Positions 8,403 through 16,738 of a DNA stretch of 64,000 bases are shown here, piece after piece. Under the pieces are notes generated by a model. The model saw nothing but the letters and a program-made list of their open reading frames with translations. It was not told the DNA's origin and ran no database searches. The position numbers were made by a program, and so were the translations under genes. The DNA comes from Virgibacillus natechei (lineage in GTDB: Bacteria > Bacillota > Bacilli > Bacillales > Amphibacillaceae), in NCBI RefSeq assembly GCF_026013645.1, contig NZ_CP110224.1, forward strand, positions 2,046,001 through 2,110,000, given 5' to 3'. Numbering within the stretch: the stretch's first letter is position 1; each line of letters begins with the position of its first letter.

Positions 8403-9464
8403 TTATAGTTGTATTAATTCTTTTGGAGCAAATGTTAATCGTTCATTTCCTGTCTCTGTAAGAACGATATCATCTTCTATTCTGCATCCACCCACACCAG
8501 GGATATAAATACCCGGTTCAACCGTGACAACCATGCCTGCCTCAAGTTTTTTATCCGTTTTAAAAGACAGCCCTGGGCCTTCATGCACTTCAAGACCTAA
8601 CCCATGACCTGTGGAGTGTCCAAAATAGTCCCCGTATCCTTGCCCTTTAATATAATCGCGTGTTAAGGCATCTGCTTCTTTTCCAGTAATGCCTGGTTTA
8701 ATTCCATCAACACCTCGTACATTTGCTTCTAGTACAGTGTTATATATTGCTTTAAGTTCACTACTAATTTCCCCGACAGCAACAGTTCTGGTTATATCTG
8801 AACAATATCCATGATATAACGCTCCAAAATCAAGTGTTACCAGCTCTCCAGATTGGATTTCTTTATCTGATGCAACCCCATGCGGAAGTGCTGAACGATT
8901 ACCAGAGGCAACAATTATATCGAAGCTTGATGACGTGGCCCCTTGCTTTCTCATAAAAAATTCAAGCTCATTTGAAATATCAATTTCCTTAGCACCCGGT
9001 TTTATGTATGCCTGAATATGTTCAAAAGCATCATCAGCAATTTTTGCAGCCTTTTTCATAATAGATAGCTCGTCAGTAGATTTTACTAAGCGAAGCTCTT
9101 CTACCAATCCACTAACAGGGATTAGTTCTGTATCAATAACTTGTTTATATTGCTCATATTTGCTGTATGTTACATGATCCTTTTCAAAACCAAGTTGTTT
9201 GACATTCATCTCATTTAATTGATTACTTATCTCCATGTCCAATGATTGCTTATGTTCTACTATATTGAACGCATCTATTTCCTCATTAGCCTGCTCCGTG
9301 TATCTAAAGTCTGTTATAAACCGTGCGTCTTCTCTGCTCACAATTGCTACTCCTGCTGTTCCAGTGAAACCAGTAATGTACCGTCTGTTTATTGCACTTG
9401 TAATCAGAATCGCATCCAGGTTACTAGCTTCAAGTTTCTTTCTTAACTTTGTTAGTTTCCCCAT
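8403..9464 (-). CDS. papA: M24 family Xaa-Pro aminopeptidase (PapA/YqhT)
   Basis: A 353-residue cytosolic metallopeptidase of the pita-bread fold that removes N-terminal residues preceding proline. The N-terminal creatinase-like domain covers about 1-125 and the catalytic domain 130-350. Metal ligands are visible in LVTLDFGALYHGYCSDITRT, GHSTGHGLGLEVHEGP, TVEPGIYI and GCRIEDDI. It precedes efp in a two-gene operon, as in B. subtilis. Substrate range cannot be read from sequence. Confidence 0.93.
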   Translation of the reverse strand: MGKLTKLRKKLEASNLDAILITSAINRRYITGFTGTAGVAIVSREDARFITDFRYTEQANEEIDAFNIVEHKQSLDMEISNQLNEMNVKQLGFEKDHVTYSKYEQYKQVIDTELIPVSGLVEELRLVKSTDELSIMKKAAKIADDAFEHIQAYIKPGAKEIDISNELEFFMRKQGATSSSFDIIVASGNRSALPHGVASDKEIQSGELVTLDFGALYHGYCSDITRTVAVGEISSELKAIYNTVLEANVRGVDGIKPGITGKEADALTRDYIKGQGYGDYFGHSTGHGLGLEVHEGPGLSFKTDKKLEAGMVVTVEPGIYIPGVGGCRIEDDIVLTETGNERLTFAPKELIQL

Positions 9465-9580
9465 GTCCTCATCCCCTTCTGTTTCTTCATGCTTCTTAAA
9501 GAGTACTCATTTACTACGTTAATCTTAAGTTTATCATAAAAGAAATCATTTGAATAACGTTACTCTGTTATATTAAGCAA

Positions 9581-10108
9581 CTAATTACCATTTGCCTGTT
9601 GTTGCTCTTGCTTTTTCTCTTTTAATTTCATATCATGATAGTCATAGGATATGGAATAACCAATAAATGTTCCATATATAATAAATAAACAAAGCGTTGA
9701 TACAATCGTGTTTATATCTAGATCCATAACTGGTGGGACATTTGTGAAGATTGGTTGCAACACAATAAAAAGTATACCCCACAAGATACCACCATACGCA
9801 ACTCCCATCCACATGGAGTTTATCTTTTTTAGTATACCGTAATAAATAAAAGCCACAGCTATAGAGATTATCCCTACTAAGAAAATAGATACAAGATCTC
9901 CCAGCCACCCTTCTGTCCACTCTAACGTTGTCCACGCTCGTAATACATAGCTTTTAGGGGATACTTCAGAGAAATTGAAATAGTACATAATGATCCCGAA
10001 TAAACTCCCTATCAGTCCCCCAACGAAACCAGTTATAAAAGTTCTTGATAGTATCGACATGGACTCCTCATTGTTATCTTGTTCTAATTGTATGTTTTTC
10101 TCACTCAT
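9581..10108 (-). CDS. yqhR: YqhR family membrane protein
   Basis: A 175-residue protein with four predicted membrane helices (FITGFVGGLIGSLFGIIMYYF, LVSIFLVGIISIAVAFIYYGIL, and two more), a charged N-terminus and a basic Gln-rich tail. The pattern and position upstream of papA match B. subtilis YqhR, which is of unknown function. I start at the ATG at 10106-10108 (MSEKNIQLEQ) because GGAGGTGG lies upstream of it; the ORF extends six codons further. Confidence 0.82.
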   Translation of the reverse strand: MSEKNIQLEQDNNEESMSILSRTFITGFVGGLIGSLFGIIMYYFNFSEVSPKSYVLRAWTTLEWTEGWLGDLVSIFLVGIISIAVAFIYYGILKKINSMWMGVAYGGILWGILFIVLQPIFTNVPPVMDLDINTIVSTLCLFIIYGTFIGYSISYDYHDMKLKEKKQEQQQANGN

Positions 10109-10378
10109 AATAGCCACCTCCATCATGTATTATGACCAAAGATGAACATTTTATAATTTATAGAAGTGAAAATTAATAAAGTCGAATACTAGTTATCATG
10201 CATCTTTTCTAATAAAATAGAAATAATAAGTTAAGAAATGAAGAAAATAACAAGGGGATGCATATTTTAATCAGAATTGGGAAACAGTATAGTAGTGTAT
10301 TTTTTAGCAGATAGGAAACTAACATGATGTCACGTTTTCTAATCTAATAATGAATGGAGAGAAAGGAGGACTTTTTTG

Positions 10379-10753
10379 ATGGCACGTAGTAAACTTTCCG
10401 TATTAATTTATATACTGATTGGCCTAGCAGTCGTGGGAGTTGTATCGCAGCTTTTTACAAATACAATAAACTTTCTAACCAATATTATTATAATGATAGC
10501 GATTGGTGTGGCAATCTTTGCTGCATTCTATTTTATTTTTTTCAGAAAAAGAAATCCTTCTAATTCAAATGAAATGAAAAAATACAAGAAAGCCGTTAAG
10601 CACTCTAAAGCTAAATACAAAGACAATAAAACAGCCATTACGAATAAAAAGCCACAATCAATACAATCAAAGAAAAAACTAAACAAACGTGCAACACATC
10701 TACGAGTAATAGATGGAAATAAACATAAGAAAAAAGATCGTGCTACCTTTTAA
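10379..10753 (+). CDS. yqhP: SA1362/YqhP-like membrane protein
   Basis: A 124-residue protein with two N-terminal membrane helices (VLIYILIGLAVVGVVSQLF, IIMIAIGVAIFAAFYFIFF) and a strongly basic, Lys-rich cytoplasmic tail. The MARSKLSVLIYILIGLAVVG opening resembles the SA1362/YqhP family, of unknown function. A strong GAAAGGAGG site precedes the ATG. Transcribed away from yqhR and converging on the yqhO-like gene, with a shared terminator. Confidence 0.75.
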   Translation: MARSKLSVLIYILIGLAVVGVVSQLFTNTINFLTNIIIMIAIGVAIFAAFYFIFFRKRNPSNSNEMKKYKKAVKHSKAKYKDNKTAITNKKPQSIQSKKKLNKRATHLRVIDGNKHKKKDRATF

Positions 10754-10771
10754 TAGGGAGCACGGTCTTTT
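10733..10771. terminator. Bidirectional terminator between yqhP and yqhO
   Basis: Stem AAAGATCGTGCTACC / GGGAGCACGGTCTTTT (a few mismatches) flanked by A-rich and T-rich tracts, between convergent genes. Confidence 0.85.
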
Positions 10772-10784
10772 CTATGAATAAACA

Positions 10785-11678
10785 TTATCTTGGCCAATGC
10801 TGTAAGAAATGGTCTGCACTATCCAGACCAGATTGTATTAATAATTCTTTCGTTTCATCCCCAACATGAAAATCGGTTGTTCCAACATCTGTCACAGGAA
10901 TAAAAATAATGTTATTTTTATGCGATTTAGATATATATCTAGCGTCATGCGCCTGCTTCATTGTTGAAAAAAGTGCGTGAAACATATCAAAGGCATTTTT
11001 AATTTCCCTCGGTGTGTTCTGGTTTTCTATGGATTCGCTTAACTTCACACCTAAAACTGGACGGTCACTACTACTATTGTTATTTTCAAACACCCATAAC
11101 GGAAAATTGCTTAATAAGCCTCCATCGACGATAATACTTTTTCCATTTGAATTACCTGGTATTTTTTTTGGCATAAAAAAATAGGGAAACCCTGCGCTCA
11201 TCCGTACTGCTTTTGCAATGGGAAAATAATTTGGTTCGATATTATAAATTCTCTTTAAATCGTCCGGGAGAACAACTAACTTTCCTAATGACAGGTCACT
11301 TACAACAACTTTAAGATATCCTGGTTTAAGATCGTTAAATGTATATACATTCTTTTTTGCTAATTGATTGTATAACCATTCTTCCAATTTATCACCTTTG
11401 TATATACCAAGTTGAAAATATAAAAAGAACCATTTACTGAAGGGTACTAACTTACTTAACCCAGGTGGATCCAAGAATTCTTCTAAGTCTAATTCAGCCA
11501 GTAGCTCATTAATCTCCTCATACGTATAACCTGAAGCAACAAACGCTGCAACGATAGCTCCAGCTGATGTGCCTGCAGTACGTTCCAGCTGCAGATTTTT
11601 CTTTTCCATGCTTTGCAATGCTCCTACAAACGCATAAGCCTTTATACCACCACCGGAAAACACACCATCAATTTTCAT
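10785..11678 (-). CDS. yqhO: Patatin-like phospholipase family protein (YqhO)
   Basis: A 297-residue putative lipid acyl hydrolase. It carries the patatin signatures in order: the oxyanion-loop GGGIKAYAFVGAL (about 8-20), the nucleophile elbow GTSAGA with the catalytic serine near residue 35, and the catalytic DGG (IIVDGGLLSNFP, about 180). Start ATG 11676-11678 is chosen for its AAGGAGAG ribosome site; the ORF extends 13 codons upstream. The substrate is unknown. It lies next to mntR as in B. subtilis. Confidence 0.88.
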   Translation of the reverse strand: MKIDGVFSGGGIKAYAFVGALQSMEKKNLQLERTAGTSAGAIVAAFVASGYTYEEINELLAELDLEEFLDPPGLSKLVPFSKWFFLYFQLGIYKGDKLEEWLYNQLAKKNVYTFNDLKPGYLKVVVSDLSLGKLVVLPDDLKRIYNIEPNYFPIAKAVRMSAGFPYFFMPKKIPGNSNGKSIIVDGGLLSNFPLWVFENNNSSSDRPVLGVKLSESIENQNTPREIKNAFDMFHALFSTMKQAHDARYISKSHKNNIIFIPVTDVGTTDFHVGDETKELLIQSGLDSADHFLQHWPR

Positions 11679-11747
11679 GAGTTCTCTCCTTATCGTCCTT
11701 TTTATATTTTTAAGCACATATATGGAAAAATAGAACCATTATCTCCA

Positions 11748-11783
11748 TAAAAAATCCACACAACGTTAAAACATTGTGTGGAT
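11748..11783 (-). terminator. Terminator after mntR
   Basis: Perfect 10-bp stem ATCCACACAA / TTGTGTGGAT with T runs on both sides; on the minus strand it follows the mntR stop directly. Confidence 0.88.
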
Positions 11784-11790
11784 TTTTTAA

Positions 11791-12210
11791 TTATTTTTCA
11801 TTATCTATATGTATTTGCCTTAATTTATCAACACGCTTTTTATCTGATTTAAAATAATTGACCAAATCCCCGATTCGATCAATTGAATTCCAGCTTAGAT
11901 GATGTTCTATCCCTTCAACATCTTCATAAATTTTTTCTTTATCCACTCCGATTATTTCAAGAAACTCTTCTAATAATTCATGCCGAAAAACCAGTCTTTC
12001 CCCAATTTTTTTTCCTCTGGACGTTAGCACCAACCCTCTGTATTTTTCATAGTTCAAATATTCATCTTTGTCTAATTTCTGGACCATTTTAGTAACAGAA
12101 GAAGGGTGTACCATTAATGCTTCTGCAATATCAGATACACGCGCATAGCCTTTCGTTTCAATTAAATTATATATTTGCTCAATATAATCTTCCATACTCG
12201 GGGTAGGCAT
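11791..12210 (-). CDS. mntR: Manganese-responsive repressor MntR (DtxR family)
   Basis: MntR senses Mn(II) and represses manganese uptake genes. The 139-residue product is close to B. subtilis MntR (142). Metal-binding positions are conserved: Asp8 and Glu11 in MEDYIEQIY, the histidine in [13 protein letters not shown], and the glutamate/histidine cluster in [10 protein letters not shown]. The winged HTH spans about 20-65 ([23 protein letters not shown]). It is monocistronic here, between the lipase gene and nrdJ. Confidence 0.97.
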   Translation of the reverse strand: MPTPSMEDYIEQIYNLIETKGYARVSDIAEALMVHPSSVTKMVQKLDKDEYLNYEKYRGLVLTSRGKKIGERLVFRHELLEEFLEIIGVDKEKIYEDVEGIEHHLSWNSIDRIGDLVNYFKSDKKRVDKLRQIHIDNEK

Positions 12211-12299
12211 AAAATCTCCTCATTTCAGCGAATGTTTTTTTAGTTAATGCAACAATGTTTCCATACTATGAGGATACAATAAAACAGTATATAAAACAA

Positions 12300-12335
12300 G
12301 CTAAAGAAGAGCTAACTGGTATCGTTAGCTCTTCT
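12300..12335 (-). terminator. Terminator after nrdJ
   Basis: Perfect 12-bp stem AGAAGAGCTAAC / GTTAGCTCTTCT with a 7-nt loop, followed on the minus strand by TTTAGCTTGTTTT. Confidence 0.85.
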
Positions 12336-12349
12336 AATTGGTAAATATT

Positions 12350-15300
12350 TTATATTCCGCACTTCAGCTGGGCGTTACAGCTTGTACACGTATTACAGCC
12401 ACCTATCTCTTCAACACTGCCTGTCCGGCAAACAGGACATGTGTCCCCAATTTCAGAACCGATCGATACACTCGTTTTTTCCAGTTCTTGTACAGTGTCC
12501 ATTAATACAACTTTCGGTTTTGCAGTTTCATGAAATAATTCTGTTTGCTCGCCGACAGTATTCTCTTCCGCTTTTAGTGTCAGTACTTGAGAATCGCGGC
12601 TACCATCTACATAGACAGTTCCACCTTTTGCTCCGCCGTTATATAACCTACGATAAACACTCTCAACCTGATCCACTTTGTAGCCTCGCGGTGCGTTAAC
12701 CGTTTTGGAAATAGAACTATCTACCCAGCGCTGGATTACACATTGTGTATCAGCATGTGCTTCAGGAGTTAAGTCCATTGAAGCAACAAACCATTTTGGT
12801 AAATTATTAGGATCTGCTTCTGGATTTCTGTCTAGATATTCCTGTACAATACTTGCTTTTACCTCAATAAATTTACCAAGTCTTCCACTTCTATAATAAG
12901 AAAAGGAAAAATATGGCTCTAATCCTGTACTAACACCGACCATTGTCCCTGTGCTGCCTGTAGGTGCAACAGTCAATAAATGAGAGTTACGAATACCATT
13001 TTCCAGTATTGCTTCTCTTATATCTTCCGGCATTTTTTTCATATAACCGGTATTGATAAATGCTTCTCGTAGTTCTTTTGTTTCCTCATCTGTTTTCCCG
13101 ATTAAAAATGGAAAACTTCCTTTTTCTTTGGCAAGCTCAATGGATTCCCGGTAAGCAGTTGTTGCTATAGCTTCAAATAGCTTGTCTATCAATTCATTGC
13201 CTGCTTTTGATCCATACTCTGTTTCACAATAGATTAAGAGATCATGCATGCCCATGACGCCTAATCCAACTCGACGTTCACCGAGTGCCTGTTTTTTATT
13301 CTCTTCTAGAAAATATGGTGTTGCATCGATTACATTATCCTGCATGCGAACGCCGGTTTTTACCGTTTGCTCTAATTTTTTAAAATCAACCGTTTTTGTA
13401 TCTTTATTTGCCATTTCAGCTAAATTCACTGCGGCTAGATTACAAACGGAATAAGGTGCGAGTGGTTGTTCCAATTTTGTTATCCTATCGGCTTTTTATC
13501 CGATAGTTCTTACAGTTTGAATTCCTGTAAGTTCAGCATATCTTTTCATTACACACTTTTCATACGTTTATTTCATATGTAATGTTGCGGCCTCGTGGAC
13601 GGATTATATTCTGCTATACAGGTTCGCCGTCTATGCGTTGCCCCTGACTAAACTTTTACATTCAGCCTTCGGTTCGGATTCCCGTTTCAGGGTTCCCGCT
13701 TTATTCCGCAATGTTTAACGTGAGGCAAACTAAGCTACTCTACCACACGGATTTGTCGCAACTACCTGATCGCCATAAGCTTGAGCATTGGTCATGTCAT
13801 TCGCATTGTCAATAAAGAAAATACCTGGTTCCGCTGCGTATGTTGCACAAATATTGATTAAGTTCCATAGTTCCTTAGCTTTCACTCGGCGGTATGTGCG
13901 TATACCGTATCCTTTTTCTTCCCATTTACGAACATCACCGACATCATGCCAATTTTCATTGTATGCAGCCATTTGCTCTTTCGTATAATTTTCAACATCC
14001 GGGAAACGAAGATCATAATAATCATCATTTTCGACTGCTTCCATAAATTCTTTCGTTAAACAAACAGAGATATTTGCCCCGGTTAAAAATTCCGGATTAT
14101 GAACAGAATAGGTGCCGCCAGTTTGCAGTTTTTCTTCCGCTTTGCTTATTGCTTCCTGTGTAAATCCACCTAATCCTGGCATTGTTCTGTAGTTAACGAT
14201 TCCCTGGTATAGGTCCAGTTCTGTTTCTGTAAATGGTGTGAAGTTCAATTTCTCCTGTGCCAGCTGTTTAATTTGCTCATCCTCTGTATTTTCAATCAAA
14301 TAACGCAAAATTCGTGGATTTTGCATTTTAGAAATAATGAATTCTATGATATCAGGATGAGAATCTACTAACATAATCATTTGAGCCAAATTGTTACGTT
14401 GATTCGTTACATCAACTCTCTAAGTCACCTTAGAGTTCAGACCATATCTTACACATTTAATATGTGCCCCCGCACTTCGAAATCACTTGATTTCTACTTT
14501 ACTCGCTTTCGTCTTCAGACGTGCTTTCAATGGTCGTTGAACCTTCTCCCAATAGGAAGCTTGGCTGCTGATTGTCTTTATCCCCTTGTTGTTTTACAGC
14601 ATTCACGCTTACCGTTTCCAGTTACGTTGTAGCCAACAAGTCATCTATGATGCTTCACCAATTTTACATTCTTGTACACCATAGGATTTCACGCTTTTCT
14701 ATGAAATCTAAAGAGTTTCCAGCAATTCACGGGGTTTATTTAGAGACGAGGCACTTCTATTTACCACGTCTTGAACCGCCTTGCTCAACTAAATGTGTGA
14801 GTTTCGCGATATCATCAAGCCATGACACCGACCCGGATGACTTTCCGTTAACACCTCTTGCCAATGTATTGCGAGGTCTGAGTGTGGATCCATTTGTTCC
14901 AACTCCCCCTCCTCTACTCATAATTTCCATGACTTGTTTACGGTGATCGGATATGCCTTCACGTGAATCTTTAATATATGGCATGACGTAACAGTTAAAA
15001 TACGTGACATCCGTATCTGCACCAGCTCCGTATAACACTCTTCCTGCTGGTATAAAATTCATATCTGCCAATTCACTATTGAATCTATTAAACCATTTTT
15101 GTCGTGCTTCTTCTGTTTGCTCCACATTTGAAAGTCCTGTAGCATTTCTTCTCGCAATTTGCTCATAGTATAATTCTAGTGGCTTATCGATAACATCTAA
15201 ACCCCGCTGCACAATTCCTGAAGCTGCTTCCTCTTCGTTATCTAAAACAGATACAAATTCAGAATCCACCTGGATATTCGCTTCTTTTTTCATCCAATCT

Positions 15301-15557
15301 ATTGATTTTACGATTCCTAATCCGCGAGCAGGAAACTTAGGTTCTGACTTGACTGTTAAGACAACAAAATCGCCTTCTTTTAATGTTTTCTTTTCAGTAT
15401 CTTTAAAAGCATATCGATCCAGCATTACTAACCGGGATACACCCTTATGGGTAATGTTCATATCTTCAGTAATCGGATGAACTTGTGAAAACAATTTGAT
15501 GTCTTCATTAAGCGCTTCTAGATCAATTTTGCTCTTTTTTTCGATAGCAACCGACAT
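12350..15557 (-). CDS. nrdJ: Class II (B12-dependent) ribonucleotide reductase NrdJ, three exons
   Basis: Makes deoxyribonucleotides using adenosylcobalamin. The coding sequence is split: exon 1 14763-15557 (265 codons), exon 2 13742-14386 (215 codons), exon 3 12350-13471 (373 codons plus stop). Joined in frame they give an 853-residue protein, a usual length for Bacillaceae NrdJ. Landmarks are TYFNCYVMP (first redox Cys) and RGGGVGTNGSTLRPR in exon 1, the active-site finger NPCG at the end of exon 2 completed by EQPLAPYSVCN in exon 3, and VAPTGSTGTMVG. A C-terminal Cys-rich tail (CPVC, CNTCTSCNAQLKCG) is probably the redox shuttle. Neither intervening sequence is translatable; both are group I introns. 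A paired NrdR operator lies upstream. The gene occupies the slot between mntR and yqhL. Confidence 0.93.
13472..13741 (-). ncRNA. Group I intron 2 in nrdJ (ORF-less, about 270 nt)
   Basis: It separates the codons of NPCG and EQPL, the catalytic Cys loop. The 5' exon ends in T (GGT) and the intron ends in G (...AAAATTG), as group I introns require. Inside, on the minus strand, are a P3-P5-like segment CATTGCGGAATAAAGCGG, an R-like GGCAACGCATAGACGGCG and an S element AAGATATGCTGAAC. GCAT in R can pair with ATGC in S as P7. The 5' exon frame runs into a TAG within four codons. Core elements are more divergent than in intron 1, so the boundaries rest mainly on restoring NPCGEQPL. Confidence 0.82.
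14387..14762 (-). ncRNA. Group I intron 1 in nrdJ (ORF-less, 376 nt)
   Basis: It interrupts GGSRRG / AQMIML. All four conserved group I core elements are present in order on the minus strand: P GAATTGCTGGAAAC (14715-14728), Q AATCAGCAGCCAAGC (14559-14573), R GTTCAACGACCATTG (14528-14542) and S AAGATATGGTCTGAAC (14435-14450). P7 forms between GACCAT and ATGGTC. The 5' exon ends in T and the intron ends in G. There is no homing-endonuclease ORF, and translation would stop at TAG two codons into the intron. Confidence 0.93.
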
Positions 15558-15627
15558 TTAATCGCTCCTTTATTAATTTAGTACATGATTATTCTATACT
15601 AATACAATACCACATATCAAGAATTTA

Positions 15628-15674
15628 AAACAAGATATTGTGATCAAATTAATAATTAACACTATATATTGTGA
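15628..15674 (-). promoter_or_regulatory. Paired NrdR boxes upstream of nrdJ
   Basis: Two copies of the NrdR motif occur 31 bp apart (three helical turns): 15659-15674 reads ACACTATATATTGTGA, close to consensus, and 15628-15643 reads AAACAAGATATTGTGA, weaker in its left half. The pair lies 70-117 bp upstream of the nrdJ start. NrdR represses ribonucleotide reductase genes in bacteria. The rest of the 15558-15953 gap holds no other gene. Confidence 0.85.
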
Positions 15675-15953
15675 TTTGAACGAATAAAACACGTTTTGTC
15701 AACAGTAGAAATTCGATGATTGATGTAGTAAATGTAAGCTGGAAAGAGCAGATGAGGTTTTTTAATCTAAAAACTAACGATTTCAGTCCTTGCATGATAA
15801 TTCAATTTAGACTTGTTATTACATTATTCAACAAACCCCTATATAATCCACTCCTAATAAAATTATACTGTAATTATAAGAAAAAACTTTGAAAAAATAG
15901 CAAAAGAAACATATAATAGAAAGAGTACAAATGTGAAAGACGGGGGAAAAATA

Positions 15954-16325
15954 ATGGAGTTCTTAATAATAGCAATCGTTATTCTAGTGGCAGTCGGTAT
16001 GTTCCGCTATTTTAGACAGCGTAACTTTTTAAAGGTGTTAACACAAGATCAGTTTAGGGAAGGATACCGAAAAGCGCAATTAATCGATGTAAGAGAGCCA
16101 CAGGAATTTGAGAAAGGTCATATACTAGGTGCCAGGAATATTCCAGTCACACAAATGAAGCAACGATTAGTAGAAATTCGAAAAGACAAACCAGTCTATC
16201 TTTATTGCCAAAGTGGTTCACGCTCAGCAAGGGCAGGGCAACTCCTGAACAAAAAAGGATATCAGGATATCAACCAATTAAAAGGTGGATTCAAGAAATG
16301 GTCTGGAAAAATCAAGACTAAATAA
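15954..16325 (+). CDS. yqhL: Membrane-anchored rhodanese-like protein YqhL
   Basis: A 123-residue sulfurtransferase-fold protein with one N-terminal membrane helix (FLIIAIVILVAVGMF) and a rhodanese domain (about 30-120). The active-site loop is YCQSGSRSARAG with the catalytic Cys at about residue 83, and the DVREPQEFEKGHI motif is present. Start ATG at 15954 is favoured by ACGGGGGA just upstream; the ORF extends seven codons to a GTG. The sulfur acceptor is unknown. Confidence 0.88.
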   Translation: MEFLIIAIVILVAVGMFRYFRQRNFLKVLTQDQFREGYRKAQLIDVREPQEFEKGHILGARNIPVTQMKQRLVEIRKDKPVYLYCQSGSRSARAGQLLNKKGYQDINQLKGGFKKWSGKIKTK

Positions 16326-16335
16326 AACTTCAAAT

Positions 16336-16373
16336 AAGGCTCGAGATATATTTATATCTCGAGCCTTATTTTT
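16336..16373. terminator. Terminator after yqhL
   Basis: Perfect 15-bp stem AAGGCTCGAGATATA / TATATCTCGAGCCTT with a 2-nt loop and a following ATTTTTG. Confidence 0.92.
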
Positions 16374-16378
16374 GTTCC

Positions 16379-16549
16379 TTATAACTTAAAATAGGCTTTC
16401 GTGCTGCTGTTGTCTATACGTTTAACAATCGTGGTATGTGGAGCCTCCTGAACTAATTTAGGGTCACTTTTTGTTTCTGCAATAGCAACCATGGAATCGA
16501 TAAATCCATCTAATGTCTCTTTCGATTCCGTTTCTGTTGATTCTACCAT
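16379..16549 (-). pseudogene. Decayed second copy of the gcvPB 3' end
   Basis: Read on the minus strand this gives 56 codons ending at TAA. The translation begins [18 protein letters not shown] and includes [14 protein letters not shown], aligning with the C-terminus of the intact GcvPB ([32 protein letters not shown]) next door. Roughly half to two thirds of residues match, so it is not a recent tandem duplication. Similarity ends abruptly at the methionine; upstream, 16550-16660 shows no further homology and no ribosome site. Confidence 0.82.
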
Positions 16550-16657
16550 CTTTTGTTGATTGCGGCATATTCATATAATTAGATGTTCATGTGAATCAGG
16601 TTTTATTAGTGACCTCCATTATATTAAAGTAACACGATGAATCGTTAAGGTATTCCG

Positions 16658-16693
16658 AATTTAAAATCGGCCGTCGAGGGTTTCTCGACAGCC
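16658..16693 (-). terminator. Terminator after gcvPB
   Basis: Stem GGCTGTCGAG / CTCGACGGCC (one mismatch) with a 5-nt loop, then GATTTTAAATT on the minus strand. Confidence 0.75.
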
Positions 16694-16738
16694 TGAGTAG
16701 TATCTCTTCCATTCTTTAATTTTTATTATTCGTTCGAG

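Noticed and set aside
13472..14762. Inteins or frameshift mutations splitting nrdJ
   Set aside because: Intervening sequences of 270 and 376 nt contain in-frame stops and are too short for inteins; group I core motifs and exact codon-boundary joining fit introns.
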